30,583 bases of DNA from Eubacterium sp. GTDB taxonomy: Bacteria; Bacillota_A; Clostridia; Lachnospirales; Lachnospiraceae. The translations under genes were made by a program, and so were the position numbers. The notes under the pieces were generated by a model. That model was given only the letters and a program-made list of their open reading frames with translations. It was not told where the DNA came from and ran no database searches. The stretch lies in assembly GCA_024687845.1 (NCBI GenBank), contig JAILEL010000355.1, forward strand, positions 1 through 30,583, given 5' to 3'. Shown here in pieces: positions 8,187 through 16,869 of the stretch; position 1 is the first letter of the stretch, and each line of letters begins with the position of its first letter.

Positions 8187-9439
8187 CAGATCTTAAACTC
8201 CTTTCTGTATATTTTATTTGTTGTTGGGAAAAGCTTGCCAAAACCAAGATCTTTGATAATGACCGCTCCATCCTTCGGACTTTCGAACTCAACCTCAAGA
8301 CTCAGCTTGGTAGTTTTATTCGGTCGCTTCGGAATGCCGTGAATCCTCACTGTCTCACGCTTTTCCACACCTGTTATATGATTATGATAAACAATAGTTA
8401 TCTTGTCAGTATCATCCAGTATTACATTCAGCTTACCGGAAGTGTTGTACCACTGCTTACCTCCACTGACTATAGGAACAAATGTATCCTTTTCATCATC
8501 AAGTGTAATTCCTATATCAGAGAGTACATTTTCCTTGGTCTCGACGAAATATTCTTCATAAAACGCATTATATTCACCACCGACTGCCCTGTAGCAGGCA
8601 CCCTTGGTGTAAATGTTCTGTCCCACGAAGACTCGTCTTCCCTGACAAAGTACATTAGTTGACTTCTTCATCCACTTATTAGAGAATCCGACTCCTGTCA
8701 GGAAAACTGCTGAAATATAAGCTTTCTTGCCCTCATACTCAGCAATCTTGGCAAAATCCACATCCATCTGATAGGTATCATTTCCATATTTGGAAAGAGA
8801 TATCTGATCTACATAGTCTTCATGAACAACTGTTATTGACTTCGGTTCTCTATTCTTTGAAATGTCGATTCTGTAATAATTCAGACCATCAGCGCTGTAA
8901 TCATAAAGTGCAACGCTGTTATTCCACAATTCCTGTGGCTGGTTGAATATGTAATAAAGTCCACTGTCAAGATGACTGGTAAGCTCTATAGTTTCCTTGC
9001 TCACGCCCATATCTATATAAAGTCTGCTGAGCAGCTGGAATATAAGCGGATTATAATCATCTATTGAAATAACTAACTTTCTGATTTCTGCGGCTTCATA
9101 TCTATAAAGAAAAGAATCAATATGAAGCTTCACCATCATCATGAAAAGCTCCTGATAAGTATATTCCTTACCAGCTATATTTAAACTTGTATTCTCCTGA
9201 AGATTTTCGAAAATCCCATCTACAACTGTTCCATTTTCATTGAAACGGGCTTCAGAAGCCTCACCGCCCACATACCAGTGTTCAGTATCGTTACTGTAGA
9301 ACAGAATATTCGGCATCAGATAAGTTTCTTTATTATTCAGCTGGCTGACTGATTCCGGTTCTCTTTTTATATCGTTATAATATGAGAGCTGTGTAAAATC
9401 CGAGCACAGATCCATACCGATATAGAAAACATCTGCCAT
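8186..9439 (-). CDS. Hsp70/actin-fold-like protein (resembles DUF5716 family)
   Basis: Function unknown; 417 residues, no signal peptide. The N-terminal 300 residues look like a divergent actin/Hsp70 ATPase fold. A phosphate-1-like strand and loop IGMDLCSDFTQLSYY lies at 7-21, then TYLMPNILFY (39-48) and the VGGEA turn (57-61) seen in Hsp70-like proteins. A weak phosphate-2 strand is at 177-190 (ALYDYSADGLNYYR). An adenosine-type loop VFLTGVGFSNKWMKKS lies at 245-260, followed by GRRVFVGQNIYTKGACYRA. The canonical DxGTT and DxGGGT glycines are partly lost, so nucleotide binding may be weak or altered. Residues 300-417 are rich in beta strands and may be a binding domain. AAGGAG lies 6 bases before the ATG. 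It follows the 1335-residue gene by 21 bases. I recall DUF5716 as the matching family, without certainty. Confidence 0.85.
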   Translation of the reverse strand: MADVFYIGMDLCSDFTQLSYYNDIKREPESVSQLNNKETYLMPNILFYSNDTEHWYVGGEASEARFNENGTVVDGIFENLQENTSLNIAGKEYTYQELFMMMVKLHIDSFLYRYEAAEIRKLVISIDDYNPLIFQLLSRLYIDMGVSKETIELTSHLDSGLYYIFNQPQELWNNSVALYDYSADGLNYYRIDISKNREPKSITVVHEDYVDQISLSKYGNDTYQMDVDFAKIAEYEGKKAYISAVFLTGVGFSNKWMKKSTNVLCQGRRVFVGQNIYTKGACYRAVGGEYNAFYEEYFVETKENVLSDIGITLDDEKDTFVPIVSGGKQWYNTSGKLNVILDDTDKITIVYHNHITGVEKRETVRIHGIPKRPNKTTKLSLEVEFESPKDGAVIIKDLGFGKLFPTTNKIYRKEFKI

Positions 9440-9460
9440 TTCTAACTCCTTCCTCTCTAC

Positions 9461-12400
9461 TTACAGTATTCTGAGGTTTTCCTCGAACAAATGCACTGTA
9501 TTAATATATACATCCAGGTCTTCAAGAAGCTCTCTATCCTTACGCATTTCCTGTTTAACCAGCATAGAGTTGATCTGTTCAAATCTGCTCAGATTCTTGC
9601 TGGAGAAGGACTTCTTCTTAAGCACATCACTTTCAACTATCTTTGCATTTCCATTCGGGTCATCCTCAATGGAATACACAAGTCTCTCACCGTGGAATAC
9701 CACGAACTCCAGAACATAAACTCCGCTGACGACCTCTTCGAGACGTCTTCTTTCAGTCTTCTGCTTATTTCTGGTTCCTGTATCGAAGCTGTACTTAACA
9801 AATACCTGTCTCTCATTTTCACTCTTGTATACAAGATAGGTCTTGAGGAAGATATCCTGTGGCAGCCTGATGAAGGATGAGAAATTCTTAAAGAATGGAA
9901 GGATCTTTCCTGCATCCACAAACTTTTCTACATTTTCCTCAATCCAGCGGCGCTGAACTTCCGTAAATCTTTCCAGCTTGCTGAAATAGAGAAGCAGTGC
10001 CATGTTGGATATTTCATCATCAATATTTCCCTTAATTACCTCCTGGAACATGGCATCGAAGATAAAGTTAGGAACCTGCGCATCATTTACAAGATAATTG
10101 TGAGCTGAAAGTCTGGTAAATGCTTTTACTACCAGTCCTCTGCTTCTTCCACTGTAATATGTTATAAATACATCGTAAATATACTCTATATGTGTATTTG
10201 CGAACATCATCTGTGCCAGCGTATTCTCTGCAAGTGGCCCGATATCCGCAACCTTATCCTTTGCAAGCTTGAAGAGATCCGCCAGCTCCTCGATACTGCC
10301 CTTGAAATTAGAGGTCAGATATCCGAGGATATTTGCATTTACCGTACCTGTCTTGTAAAGGTTGATGCAGATTGAAAGAAGGTTCTCATTCACGAAGCCC
10401 TCTGAATCCGTAACACCGTAGTCAGCCAGTCGATAAAGCTCGTTAACATCCAGCTCGTTGAAACCATACAGCTTAACCGCCTGGAATGCCTTCTCAAACA
10501 TATTCATATCAATGAGATAAGTAATAATGGTTCTTGCATTCGCATGAGTCAGATATTCGATATCGAGTCTGCTCAGATATTTTATAAGTACATCAGTATC
10601 CAGATTCTCATGATAATACTCTATAATATTCAGACATGCCTGCTGCTTATAATCATAGGAAATCTCGTCGCACTGGATAATCTCTCTTGCAGCATTTACT
10701 TCCTTTGCATTCTTATAAGTAAACTGCCCGATGCTCTCATAATTGAAGAGCAGTACCCTGTAATCTCTCGGGCTGTATTCACGGCAGATAGGCATATAAG
10801 CCTTCTCATCTACTATTCTCTCAAAATGGTATGGAATGGAACCGGCATATCTGTTACCATTCTTATCCTCAAATATGATTGAAGCATTTTCTGAAAGAAT
10901 CTCAACGTAGGCTTCACCATTTACAAGTGGAACCTTTTGCACATTCTGCAGTTCTTCATGGCTTACGATAACAGCTGCAAGATTCTTATTTGTACAGACA
11001 ATCTTTCTTCTGAAAATGATATTTATAAGTTTACCTGCATACATGGAGCTGACATTTTCCGGCTCCAGGAATTCATCATATATGACTGTCAGATCGTCAT
11101 TGACCTTACCTTTAACGATCATATTTTCCATGAAATCCTCCATTGTAGGAGCATATTCATGGTATATCTTCATGTGCTCAGACTTATTGAAGATAACATT
11201 TGCATAAAGGTATGCAAGCTCATCTTCAGTAAGTGTATTCTTATAATTCAGATACATAAGAACTGAAGTCGGAATCAGGTCATAACGCTTGTTGTTCATA
11301 CTTCTTATGTAGCATTCATTGAGTCCAATGAATTTGAGACTCTTAAGAACAGCTGCCTTATAGAATCTGTGATATTTGTGATCCAGCATGTTTGCTGAAA
11401 TCAGCATAGAACAGATACTTGAAAGTACCTCCAGATTCTCATTTTCTTTTCTTGAAAGCTTTTCAGCTGCATCAGCTCTTATTGCCGCATCAAGTCTCGT
11501 ATCTACATTCTCTTCCGGAATAAAGTCCTCTTCATTCCTTGAGTTAAGAATATCTGTAATTGACTGATCTGTAACAGGCGGCTCATCTTCCTCATCCATA
11601 GCCTCAGGAGTCAGAAAGTCAAAAATTTCATCCTCATCTTCATTTTCACTTACGCTATCTTCTGTCTTTTGCGCAGCCTCTCTGACATCTTCATATGAGC
11701 CAAGCTCTGTTTCTGCATGACGGCCAAATTCAAATGGAATATCCTCCAGTGACGCGTCATCATATTCATGTATTGAATTTATCCTCTGGCTGTCTTCCAT
11801 GCGAAGCATGCTGTCATTATAGTAGGCTTCCTCAGAACCCTTGTTCTCAGCAACCTTTCTTCTTTCAGATCTCAGCTCTGCTTCATTTTTATCATAAATC
11901 TCACGAAGTACGGCAAATATCTGCTTATTGAATTCTTTATTCTTTCCTGCCAGCTTAACAAACTCCAGAAGTACCTCGTCAGAAATATATTTCTTTCTGA
12001 GTCCCCACTTGATAGTTGTTATCTCATAAGGAGTAAGTCTCTTCAGGAGCATAGGATTAGCATTAAGAAGATTACACAGCTCGAAATAAATAATAGGGCT
12101 GTTTTCTCCCTCGTTATACATCTGGGACAGTTCTCTATATAGAGCTGACTTGTCCTCTGTATATAGCGGATCCACAAAAAGCAGAAGCCAGAAATAGAAC
12201 ATCTTAGGTTCCTGAGTTCTGTAATTGCGTCTGATTATATTTGCACTTTTCTCTGTTGTTTCCTGATCCTTAAGAACCATGGCACGAAGATAATTGTAGT
12301 AACATAGCTGCTGATTTCCCATGCTGTCCTTATCCACGTCTGCCTCTATTCTAAGGAATTCCTGCTCGACTCGTTGATACTCTCCTGAAAGGATATTCAT

Positions 12401-13468
12401 ATGCATAAGTCCGAGTCTGTAAAGATCTTCCTCAGGTTCAAGCTCATTAAGCTTGGTGAGTGCATGTATATTCTTCTTGATATATTCGTCCAGAGTTATC
12501 CTGTCCATTCTGAAGTCAATGTAAGCTCTGGTTATTTCTGATTTACTACGCTTATAATCCTGAACTCTCATTCTGAGCTCGTGATTAGGTCTGATCGTAA
12601 CAGGCTTCGAAAGGTGTATCTCTACCTCGATTCTCTGATAAATATTCTCTATGATCAGGCGGCCTGTATTCTCTCCGTCTGGAACGTGCTCAGGTGAGAT
12701 ATAAACCTTGAGCGAGCATACATTTCCGGTAAAATCCTTAGCAGATATGGTCTTCTTCGCCGGTATAATGAACTCTGTATCACTCTGAATCTCTGAAAAT
12801 GTATAACCCCATGTATTCTTCGAAATATCCACTGTGATGCTTTCAGTTTCCCTTGGCATCTGAATATCGATCTTTGCCTTTGCAACAGAAAGAGTTACCG
12901 TCCTTTTCTTAGAAACCAGAACAAGGAATTCTTCCATAGCCTGATTGACCGAACGGCTCTCAAGAAGGCTCTCATACATTTTTTTGATTATTGTTTCTTT
13001 GTTGATGAAGGTACGCTTAAAATCATCATTCACAAAAAGTCTTGCCGCATCATTCCAGTTTCTCTCAGCGAGTGAAGCGAACTTGAAAAGGTCATCAATC
13101 TTTTCATCATGATGCTTTACACAAGGCTGTACAATGCTTATATCATAAGGGAGTCTGAATTCCCCACCGTCTGTAATAACATTTATATGTCCTCTGAAAT
13201 TCTGACCAGCTTCCAGACAGGTAGCGTCAAAGGTATATTTGACAACAAAATTTCTGCTGATAAAGCTGTGGTCCTCAAACCGAAGCATATACCTACTGTC
13301 ATATACCATTCCCTTAATCGGGAATCCATTCATGCTTTCTATGGTGAATCTGCCCTCATATACTATTCCGGCCTCTATATTTATTTTAAAATGTGTTTCG
13401 GAAATATATACCTCCGGCCTGTCGATCTTAAACTGCCCCTTTGCATACTGTTCAACTATCGCTTTCAT
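9461..13468 (-). CDS. Giant solenoid protein (resembles DUF5717 family)
   Basis: Function unknown; 1335 residues with no signal peptide or membrane segment, so probably cytoplasmic. Residues 1-290 are rich in beta strands and look like two Ig-like or beta-sandwich units (FKINIEAGIVYEGRFTIES; ESITVDISKNTWGYTF; NTGRLIIENIYQRIEVEIHL). Residues about 300-560 and 690-1200 are helical and TPR-like. They are separated by a very acidic, probably disordered stretch at about 600-645 (SENEDEDEIFDFL). The extreme C-terminus (1200-1335) returns to mixed alpha/beta. It is the first gene of a three-gene operon with the Hsp70-like and TPR-like genes, and CGGAG lies 6 bases before the ATG. The layout resembles what I recall as DUF5717 proteins of Lachnospiraceae. 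A large scaffold for the Hsp70-like partner is an inference only. Confidence 0.88.
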   Translation of the reverse strand: MKAIVEQYAKGQFKIDRPEVYISETHFKINIEAGIVYEGRFTIESMNGFPIKGMVYDSRYMLRFEDHSFISRNFVVKYTFDATCLEAGQNFRGHINVITDGGEFRLPYDISIVQPCVKHHDEKIDDLFKFASLAERNWNDAARLFVNDDFKRTFINKETIIKKMYESLLESRSVNQAMEEFLVLVSKKRTVTLSVAKAKIDIQMPRETESITVDISKNTWGYTFSEIQSDTEFIIPAKKTISAKDFTGNVCSLKVYISPEHVPDGENTGRLIIENIYQRIEVEIHLSKPVTIRPNHELRMRVQDYKRSKSEITRAYIDFRMDRITLDEYIKKNIHALTKLNELEPEEDLYRLGLMHMNILSGEYQRVEQEFLRIEADVDKDSMGNQQLCYYNYLRAMVLKDQETTEKSANIIRRNYRTQEPKMFYFWLLLFVDPLYTEDKSALYRELSQMYNEGENSPIIYFELCNLLNANPMLLKRLTPYEITTIKWGLRKKYISDEVLLEFVKLAGKNKEFNKQIFAVLREIYDKNEAELRSERRKVAENKGSEEAYYNDSMLRMEDSQRINSIHEYDDASLEDIPFEFGRHAETELGSYEDVREAAQKTEDSVSENEDEDEIFDFLTPEAMDEEDEPPVTDQSITDILNSRNEEDFIPEENVDTRLDAAIRADAAEKLSRKENENLEVLSSICSMLISANMLDHKYHRFYKAAVLKSLKFIGLNECYIRSMNNKRYDLIPTSVLMYLNYKNTLTEDELAYLYANVIFNKSEHMKIYHEYAPTMEDFMENMIVKGKVNDDLTVIYDEFLEPENVSSMYAGKLINIIFRRKIVCTNKNLAAVIVSHEELQNVQKVPLVNGEAYVEILSENASIIFEDKNGNRYAGSIPYHFERIVDEKAYMPICREYSPRDYRVLLFNYESIGQFTYKNAKEVNAAREIIQCDEISYDYKQQACLNIIEYYHENLDTDVLIKYLSRLDIEYLTHANARTIITYLIDMNMFEKAFQAVKLYGFNELDVNELYRLADYGVTDSEGFVNENLLSICINLYKTGTVNANILGYLTSNFKGSIEELADLFKLAKDKVADIGPLAENTLAQMMFANTHIEYIYDVFITYYSGRSRGLVVKAFTRLSAHNYLVNDAQVPNFIFDAMFQEVIKGNIDDEISNMALLLYFSKLERFTEVQRRWIEENVEKFVDAGKILPFFKNFSSFIRLPQDIFLKTYLVYKSENERQVFVKYSFDTGTRNKQKTERRRLEEVVSGVYVLEFVVFHGERLVYSIEDDPNGNAKIVESDVLKKKSFSSKNLSRFEQINSMLVKQEMRKDRELLEDLDVYINTVHLFEENLRIL

Positions 13469-13529
13469 ACCAATCTCCGTTTATTAATGTTCATCAATAT
13501 GTATTACTATTCGTTAGTGTAGTTTTCTC

Positions 13530-13558
13530 TTGCAACATAGAAAAAAACTATGTACAAT
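13530..13558 (+). promoter_or_regulatory. Sigma-A type promoter for the aminotransferase gene
   Basis: TTGCAA (13530-13535) and TACAAT (13553-13558) are 17 bases apart. The spacer itself is a small palindrome, CATAG and CTATG around a run of seven A. The predicted leader to the start at 13686 is about 120 bases and contains a short hairpin (ATCAGA/TCTGAT, 13630-13646) followed by T residues. Confidence 0.6.
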
Positions 13559-13623
13559 GTTACTTGTTATAAGAAAAATTAAGTATCGGTCCGTACAAAA
13601 GAAAAATAAAAAATAATCAACTT

Positions 13624-13652
13624 ATTATATCAGATAAAGTCTGATTTTTAAA
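13624..13652 (-). promoter_or_regulatory. Extended -10 promoter candidate for the three-gene operon
   Basis: On the minus strand TATAAT (13624-13629) is preceded by TGA, giving the extended -10 form TGATATAAT, and a poor -35 TTTAAA lies 17 bases further up (13647-13652). It would start transcription near 13617, about 150 bases before the ATG at 13468. Confidence 0.45.
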
Positions 13653-13685
13653 GATAAAAGTAATATTTAAAAGGGAGTATATAAA

Positions 13686-14738
13686 ATGAATTCTAGTCCT
13701 CTCAGAATAGAACAATATTCAACAGTTCTCTATAATGCAAACCTGAATCCACGTGGAATTCCCGATTCAGTTACACGTGCCATTCAGCAGAATATTGATT
13801 CTATCATGAAATATCCTGATATTTACTATACAAAGCTTAAAAAAGCAGTTTCTGAATATGTGGGAGCATCTCTTGATCACATCATCATGGGAAATGGTTC
13901 TACAGATCTTCTCAAACTTTTTGCTTCACTTATTAAGCCCAAGAAGGCTAAGGTTATAGCTCCCGGACCAATTGAATATGAACGTGTTTTCTCTCAGTTT
14001 AATGTTGAGATGGTTTATTATTATCTCAAAGAGGAAAATGAATTCGAGCTGGATATGAATAACTTCATTTCAAATCTTGAGGATGATCTGGATGTAGTTA
14101 TTCTTGCAAACCCAAATAACCCTACCTCGAAGAAGATATCTTTAGAAGACATCAAGAAGCTTGTAACATTTTGCAAGAAGAAGAATATATTTGTGATAAT
14201 AGATGAAATGTATATAGAATTCGTCGAGAAGTATCAGGAATATACTGCTGTAAAGCTTGCAGAAGAAGCTGACAACGTAGCTGTAATCAGAAGTGTATCT
14301 AAATTCTTCGCAATTCCGGGTCTCAGATTCGCTTATGCAATAATGAGTAACACCGAGTATAAAGAGGCAGTTGATCTCATGACCACGAAGAATAATGTTG
14401 CTTCTCTTACTGCAATTGCGATAACTGACATGTTTAAGGATGAAACTTACATCAAAGAGTCTCAGTCAACAATCCATACGGAGCGTTCCCTTGTATATCT
14501 TGCAATGTCCACAAGTCGCTCCATTCATCTGTTCAAGCCAGATGCAAACTTCATGCTTTTAAAGCTGCTTCGTGATGACATCACATCCTCAGATGTTGCA
14601 ATGCACTGTAACCAGCGAGGCATAATAATCCGTAAATGTGACGACATCCGCGGGCTTTCAAACAAATACATCCGTTTCTGTTTCATGAATCCGAAACAAA
14701 ACGACCTGATGGTAAATACAATACTTGAGATAGTGTAA
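13686..14738 (+). CDS. PLP-dependent aminotransferase, HisC/CobD-like (class I/II)
   Basis: Fold-type I pyridoxal-phosphate enzyme of 350 residues, close in size to histidinol-phosphate aminotransferase and threonine-phosphate decarboxylase. Visible hallmarks are the phosphate-binding GNGSTDLL (69-76), NPNNPTS (142-148), the cofactor-pyridine Asp in IIDEMYIEF (D173), the Schiff-base lysine in RSVSKFFAIPGLRFAYA (K206, with R214), and the substrate-carboxylate Arg region IRFCFMN near 332. The start is supported by GGGAG 8 bases upstream. It is the only plus-strand gene and is monocistronic between its own promoter and terminator. No his or cobalamin genes are nearby, so the substrate is open. 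The family call is firm; the choice between HisC, CobD and another amino acid transaminase is not. Confidence 0.93.
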   Translation: MNSSPLRIEQYSTVLYNANLNPRGIPDSVTRAIQQNIDSIMKYPDIYYTKLKKAVSEYVGASLDHIIMGNGSTDLLKLFASLIKPKKAKVIAPGPIEYERVFSQFNVEMVYYYLKEENEFELDMNNFISNLEDDLDVVILANPNNPTSKKISLEDIKKLVTFCKKKNIFVIIDEMYIEFVEKYQEYTAVKLAEEADNVAVIRSVSKFFAIPGLRFAYAIMSNTEYKEAVDLMTTKNNVASLTAIAITDMFKDETYIKESQSTIHTERSLVYLAMSTSRSIHLFKPDANFMLLKLLRDDITSSDVAMHCNQRGIIIRKCDDIRGLSNKYIRFCFMNPKQNDLMVNTILEIV

Positions 14739-14753
14739 TCTCACACAAAAAAT

Positions 14754-14778
14754 AGCTCACCAAGGTGAGCTGTTTTTT
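14754..14778 (+). terminator. Intrinsic terminator of the aminotransferase gene
   Basis: AGCTCAC (14754-14760) pairs with GTGAGCT (14765-14771), followed by G and six T. A run of six A on the other side makes it usable in both directions, so it may also end the minus-strand peptidase transcript that stops at 14782. Confidence 0.85.
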
Positions 14779-14781
14779 GTT

Positions 14782-15573
14782 CTAATTGCCAAAAGTATTC
14801 GGCATCGACATTTTTATTATATTCCAGTACCAGTCAATAAGCCCAGTCTGCCATATACTTGCCACTACAAGACCTACACAAAGAGAAGGTCCCAGCGGTA
14901 TATGACTCTTAAATCCTTTCTTACTGATTATGATGGAAAGAACTCCAACTATCGCACCAATTACTATTCCTACAAGAAATGCAGTAAGTACGCCCTTCCA
15001 TCCCAAAAGAACTCCCGCCGCAAACATCAGCTTTATATCTCCTCCGCCGAAGCCGCCTTTTACAATTATGGCAATGAGCAATAAGAATCCACTAACGGAA
15101 ACTGCGCCAATAAGCCGCTCCAGCCAGGTTATTTCCGGCGTGATAAAAACAGAAATAATTCCAAGTCCGAGAATTATATAATTAAGCTGTGGAGGAATCT
15201 CCATAGTTGCAATATCAACAAGGCTTATCATTACAAGAAGCGCATAAAATACTGCGAAAATAAAGGTCTCAGGACTCAGACCAAAATGAAAACCGGCAAG
15301 ACCACTCAGAATAATTCCAAGAATAATCACTATAATGAATCTGACCTTGCTCTCTTCCCAGACAGCTTTCATTTGAATCTTCTTATATTCAGTTTCAATA
15401 ATCTTTGCCTCTTCACTGGCTTTCTTCTCTTCCTCAGTCATAGTGCCATCGACATCTTCGTCATAGTCTTCGCGGCTTCTGACTCCGGCAACAAGACGAC
15501 GGGTAATAACATTTAAAAATGTATATATCACCCCTCCCGCCACTGCAAGGATAAGCATCATAATAATATTCAT
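14782..15573 (-). CDS. Prepilin peptidase, A24 family (stand-alone)
   Basis: Membrane aspartyl protease of the type IV prepilin peptidase family, 263 residues with about seven hydrophobic segments. The two catalytic aspartates are visible: D120 in SLVDIATMEIP and D179 in FGGGDIKLMFAAG (the GxGD motif). The late family motif is present as HIPLGPSLCVG (224-234). A charged cytoplasmic stretch (residues 30-75, rich in Asp, Glu and Lys) replaces the cysteine-bearing N-methyltransferase domain of PilD, so methylation is not expected from this protein. No pilin or secretion ATPase gene is in the window; substrates must be encoded elsewhere. GAGG lies about 12 bases before the ATG. An extended -10 promoter and an eight-unit repeat precede it. 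It is similar in size to CpaA/TadV-type peptidases. Confidence 0.9.
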   Translation of the reverse strand: MNIIMMLILAVAGGVIYTFLNVITRRLVAGVRSREDYDEDVDGTMTEEEKKASEEAKIIETEYKKIQMKAVWEESKVRFIIVIILGIILSGLAGFHFGLSPETFIFAVFYALLVMISLVDIATMEIPPQLNYIILGLGIISVFITPEITWLERLIGAVSVSGFLLLIAIIVKGGFGGGDIKLMFAAGVLLGWKGVLTAFLVGIVIGAIVGVLSIIISKKGFKSHIPLGPSLCVGLVVASIWQTGLIDWYWNIIKMSMPNTFGN

Positions 15574-15597
15574 CAGCTATGCAACCTCTATCTCAAC

Positions 15598-15661
15598 AAA
15601 CTAGCAAACTGGAAAACTAGCAAACTAGCAAACTAGTAAACTAGCAAACTAGCAAACTAAT
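15598..15661. repeat. Eight tandem copies of an 8-base unit (AAACTAGC)
   Basis: Eight head-to-tail 8-base units fill 15598-15661. Five are exactly AAACTAGC (1st, 3rd, 4th, 6th, 7th); the others are AAACTGGA, AAACTAGT and AAACTAAT. The array lies between the prepilin peptidase start (15573) and its predicted promoter, so it would be transcribed as leader RNA. Each unit holds the palindrome CTAG. Confidence 0.9.
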
Positions 15662-15682
15662 AATCTTGAAAACTTCTGTTCA

Positions 15683-15711
15683 AATATACCATAATTTTAT
15701 AGTAATTGCAC
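15683..15711 (-). promoter_or_regulatory. Extended -10 promoter candidate for the prepilin peptidase
   Basis: On the minus strand TGG immediately precedes TATATT (15683-15688), and a weak -35 GTGCAA (15706-15711) lies 17 bases upstream. The predicted leader of about 100 bases contains the whole 8-base repeat array. Confidence 0.4.
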
Positions 15712-15730
15712 CATCTTTACTTCTGTTGTC

Positions 15731-15746
15731 GTTACTATTCACAGTT
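15731..15746. repeat. Solo copy of the MITE terminal motif at the aroB stop
   Basis: GTTACTATTCACAGTT differs at one of 16 positions from the terminal repeat of the element at 16870-17096. The aroB stop codon (15739-15741) lies inside it, so the last codon of AroB and the motif overlap. Confidence 0.6.
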
Positions 15747-16851
15747 CCATGATTACTTCTCGTGCAACTGCCTCTTCTACTGGCGTTGCATATACATTTT
15801 CTCCAAATACCTTTATGTGGCCTATAGCATCCTGTAGTACAAAGCGAAGCTTTCCATCTCGCACTTTCTTATCTGTATAAAGTTTCTTAACAAGTGCCTC
15901 TCTATCGATATAATCCGGAATCTCTACAGGCAGTCCTGCTTTTTTCAGAAGGTCTATCACGCGAACTCTGTCTTCTTCTGAGAGATATCCCAGTTTCTTA
16001 GCAAGATTAACCTCTGCAACCATTCCGATTGAAACAGCCTCTCCATGCATCAGCTCATAATCACTCACGGTTTCAACCGCTCTTCCTACAGTATGACCAA
16101 GGTTCAGAACCTCACGAAGTCCTGATTCTCTCTCATCCTGCATAACAACCTCATATTTTATCCTGCAATTCTCCCGTGAAATGTGTTCACACGCTTTTCT
16201 ATCCAGCTTTAGTATATCTTCCATGTGCTCATCCAGATAATCAAAGAATTCAGCATCAGCAAGACAGGCATGTTTTATAGTTTCTGCCAGACCACTAATT
16301 ATCTGTCTCTCAGGAAGAGTCTTCCATGTAGCTATATCGATATAAACCTTTTTAGGCTGATTGAAAAGCCCGATAAGGTTTGTGGCAAGTGGAGTATCTA
16401 CTGCAGTTTTTCCACCCACAGAGGCATCAGCTGCAGAAAGTAAAGTCGTTGCATAGTTAATAAATGGAATTCCTCTTCCATAGGTTCCTGCGAGGAATCC
16501 CGCAAGATCAGTTACAACACCACCTCCAACAGCAATAATAAAACAATCTCTTCTATATCCCTTAGCCAGCATCTGATCCTCGATATCTGCCTTTACTTCC
16601 CTGGTCTTACTTTTCTCTCCTTCAGGAAAAACAAAAATATCAACATCATAGCCTGCAGCTTTAAGGGCTTCACCTATTCCATCTGCATATAATTCCTTAA
16701 CAATACTATCTGTGATAATCGCAGCCTTATGCAGCTTCCCTACAAGCCCATTTTTCAGATCATCTATAAGCTCGCTTTGCAGCTCATATCCCACAGATAT
16801 ATCATAACTGTCATCAACCACTTTCTTCAAGTTAACATGAAACGTATTCAT
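15739..16851 (-). CDS. aroB: 3-dehydroquinate synthase
   Basis: Second step of the shikimate pathway: NAD- and metal-dependent conversion of DAHP to 3-dehydroquinate. The 370 residues carry the family signatures GGGVVTDLAGFLAGTYGRGI, TTLLSAADASVGGKTAVD and the metal-binding NLGHTVGRAVE and MHGEAVSIGM motifs. The frame stays open 70 codons further upstream to 17061, but that part is the inserted element at 16870-17096. The true start is the ATG at 16849-16851, giving MNTFHVNLKKV, with the ribosome site GAGGT 10-15 bases upstream. That ribosome site is part of the 8-base target duplication. Before the insertion aroB would have followed the 17115 gene by only 28 bases, so it was probably the last gene of that operon. 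The element may now alter its expression. Confidence 0.95.
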   Translation of the reverse strand: MNTFHVNLKKVVDDSYDISVGYELQSELIDDLKNGLVGKLHKAAIITDSIVKELYADGIGEALKAAGYDVDIFVFPEGEKSKTREVKADIEDQMLAKGYRRDCFIIAVGGGVVTDLAGFLAGTYGRGIPFINYATTLLSAADASVGGKTAVDTPLATNLIGLFNQPKKVYIDIATWKTLPERQIISGLAETIKHACLADAEFFDYLDEHMEDILKLDRKACEHISRENCRIKYEVVMQDERESGLREVLNLGHTVGRAVETVSDYELMHGEAVSIGMVAEVNLAKKLGYLSEEDRVRVIDLLKKAGLPVEIPDYIDREALVKKLYTDKKVRDGKLRFVLQDAIGHIKVFGENVYATPVEEAVAREVIMEL

Positions 16852-16861
16852 CTTGCTTTGT

Positions 16862-16869
16862 ACCTCATA
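16862..16869. repeat. Target site duplication, left copy
   Basis: ACCTCATA directly abuts the left terminal inverted repeat and is identical to 17097-17104. On the coding strand it reads TATGAGGT and contains the aroB Shine-Dalgarno sequence. Confidence 0.85.

Noticed and set aside
13503..13518. Further copy of the MITE terminal motif
   Set aside because: Only the core TTACTATTC matches; too short to separate from chance.
15598..15661. CRISPR-like array
   Set aside because: Units are 8 bases, head to tail, without spacers.
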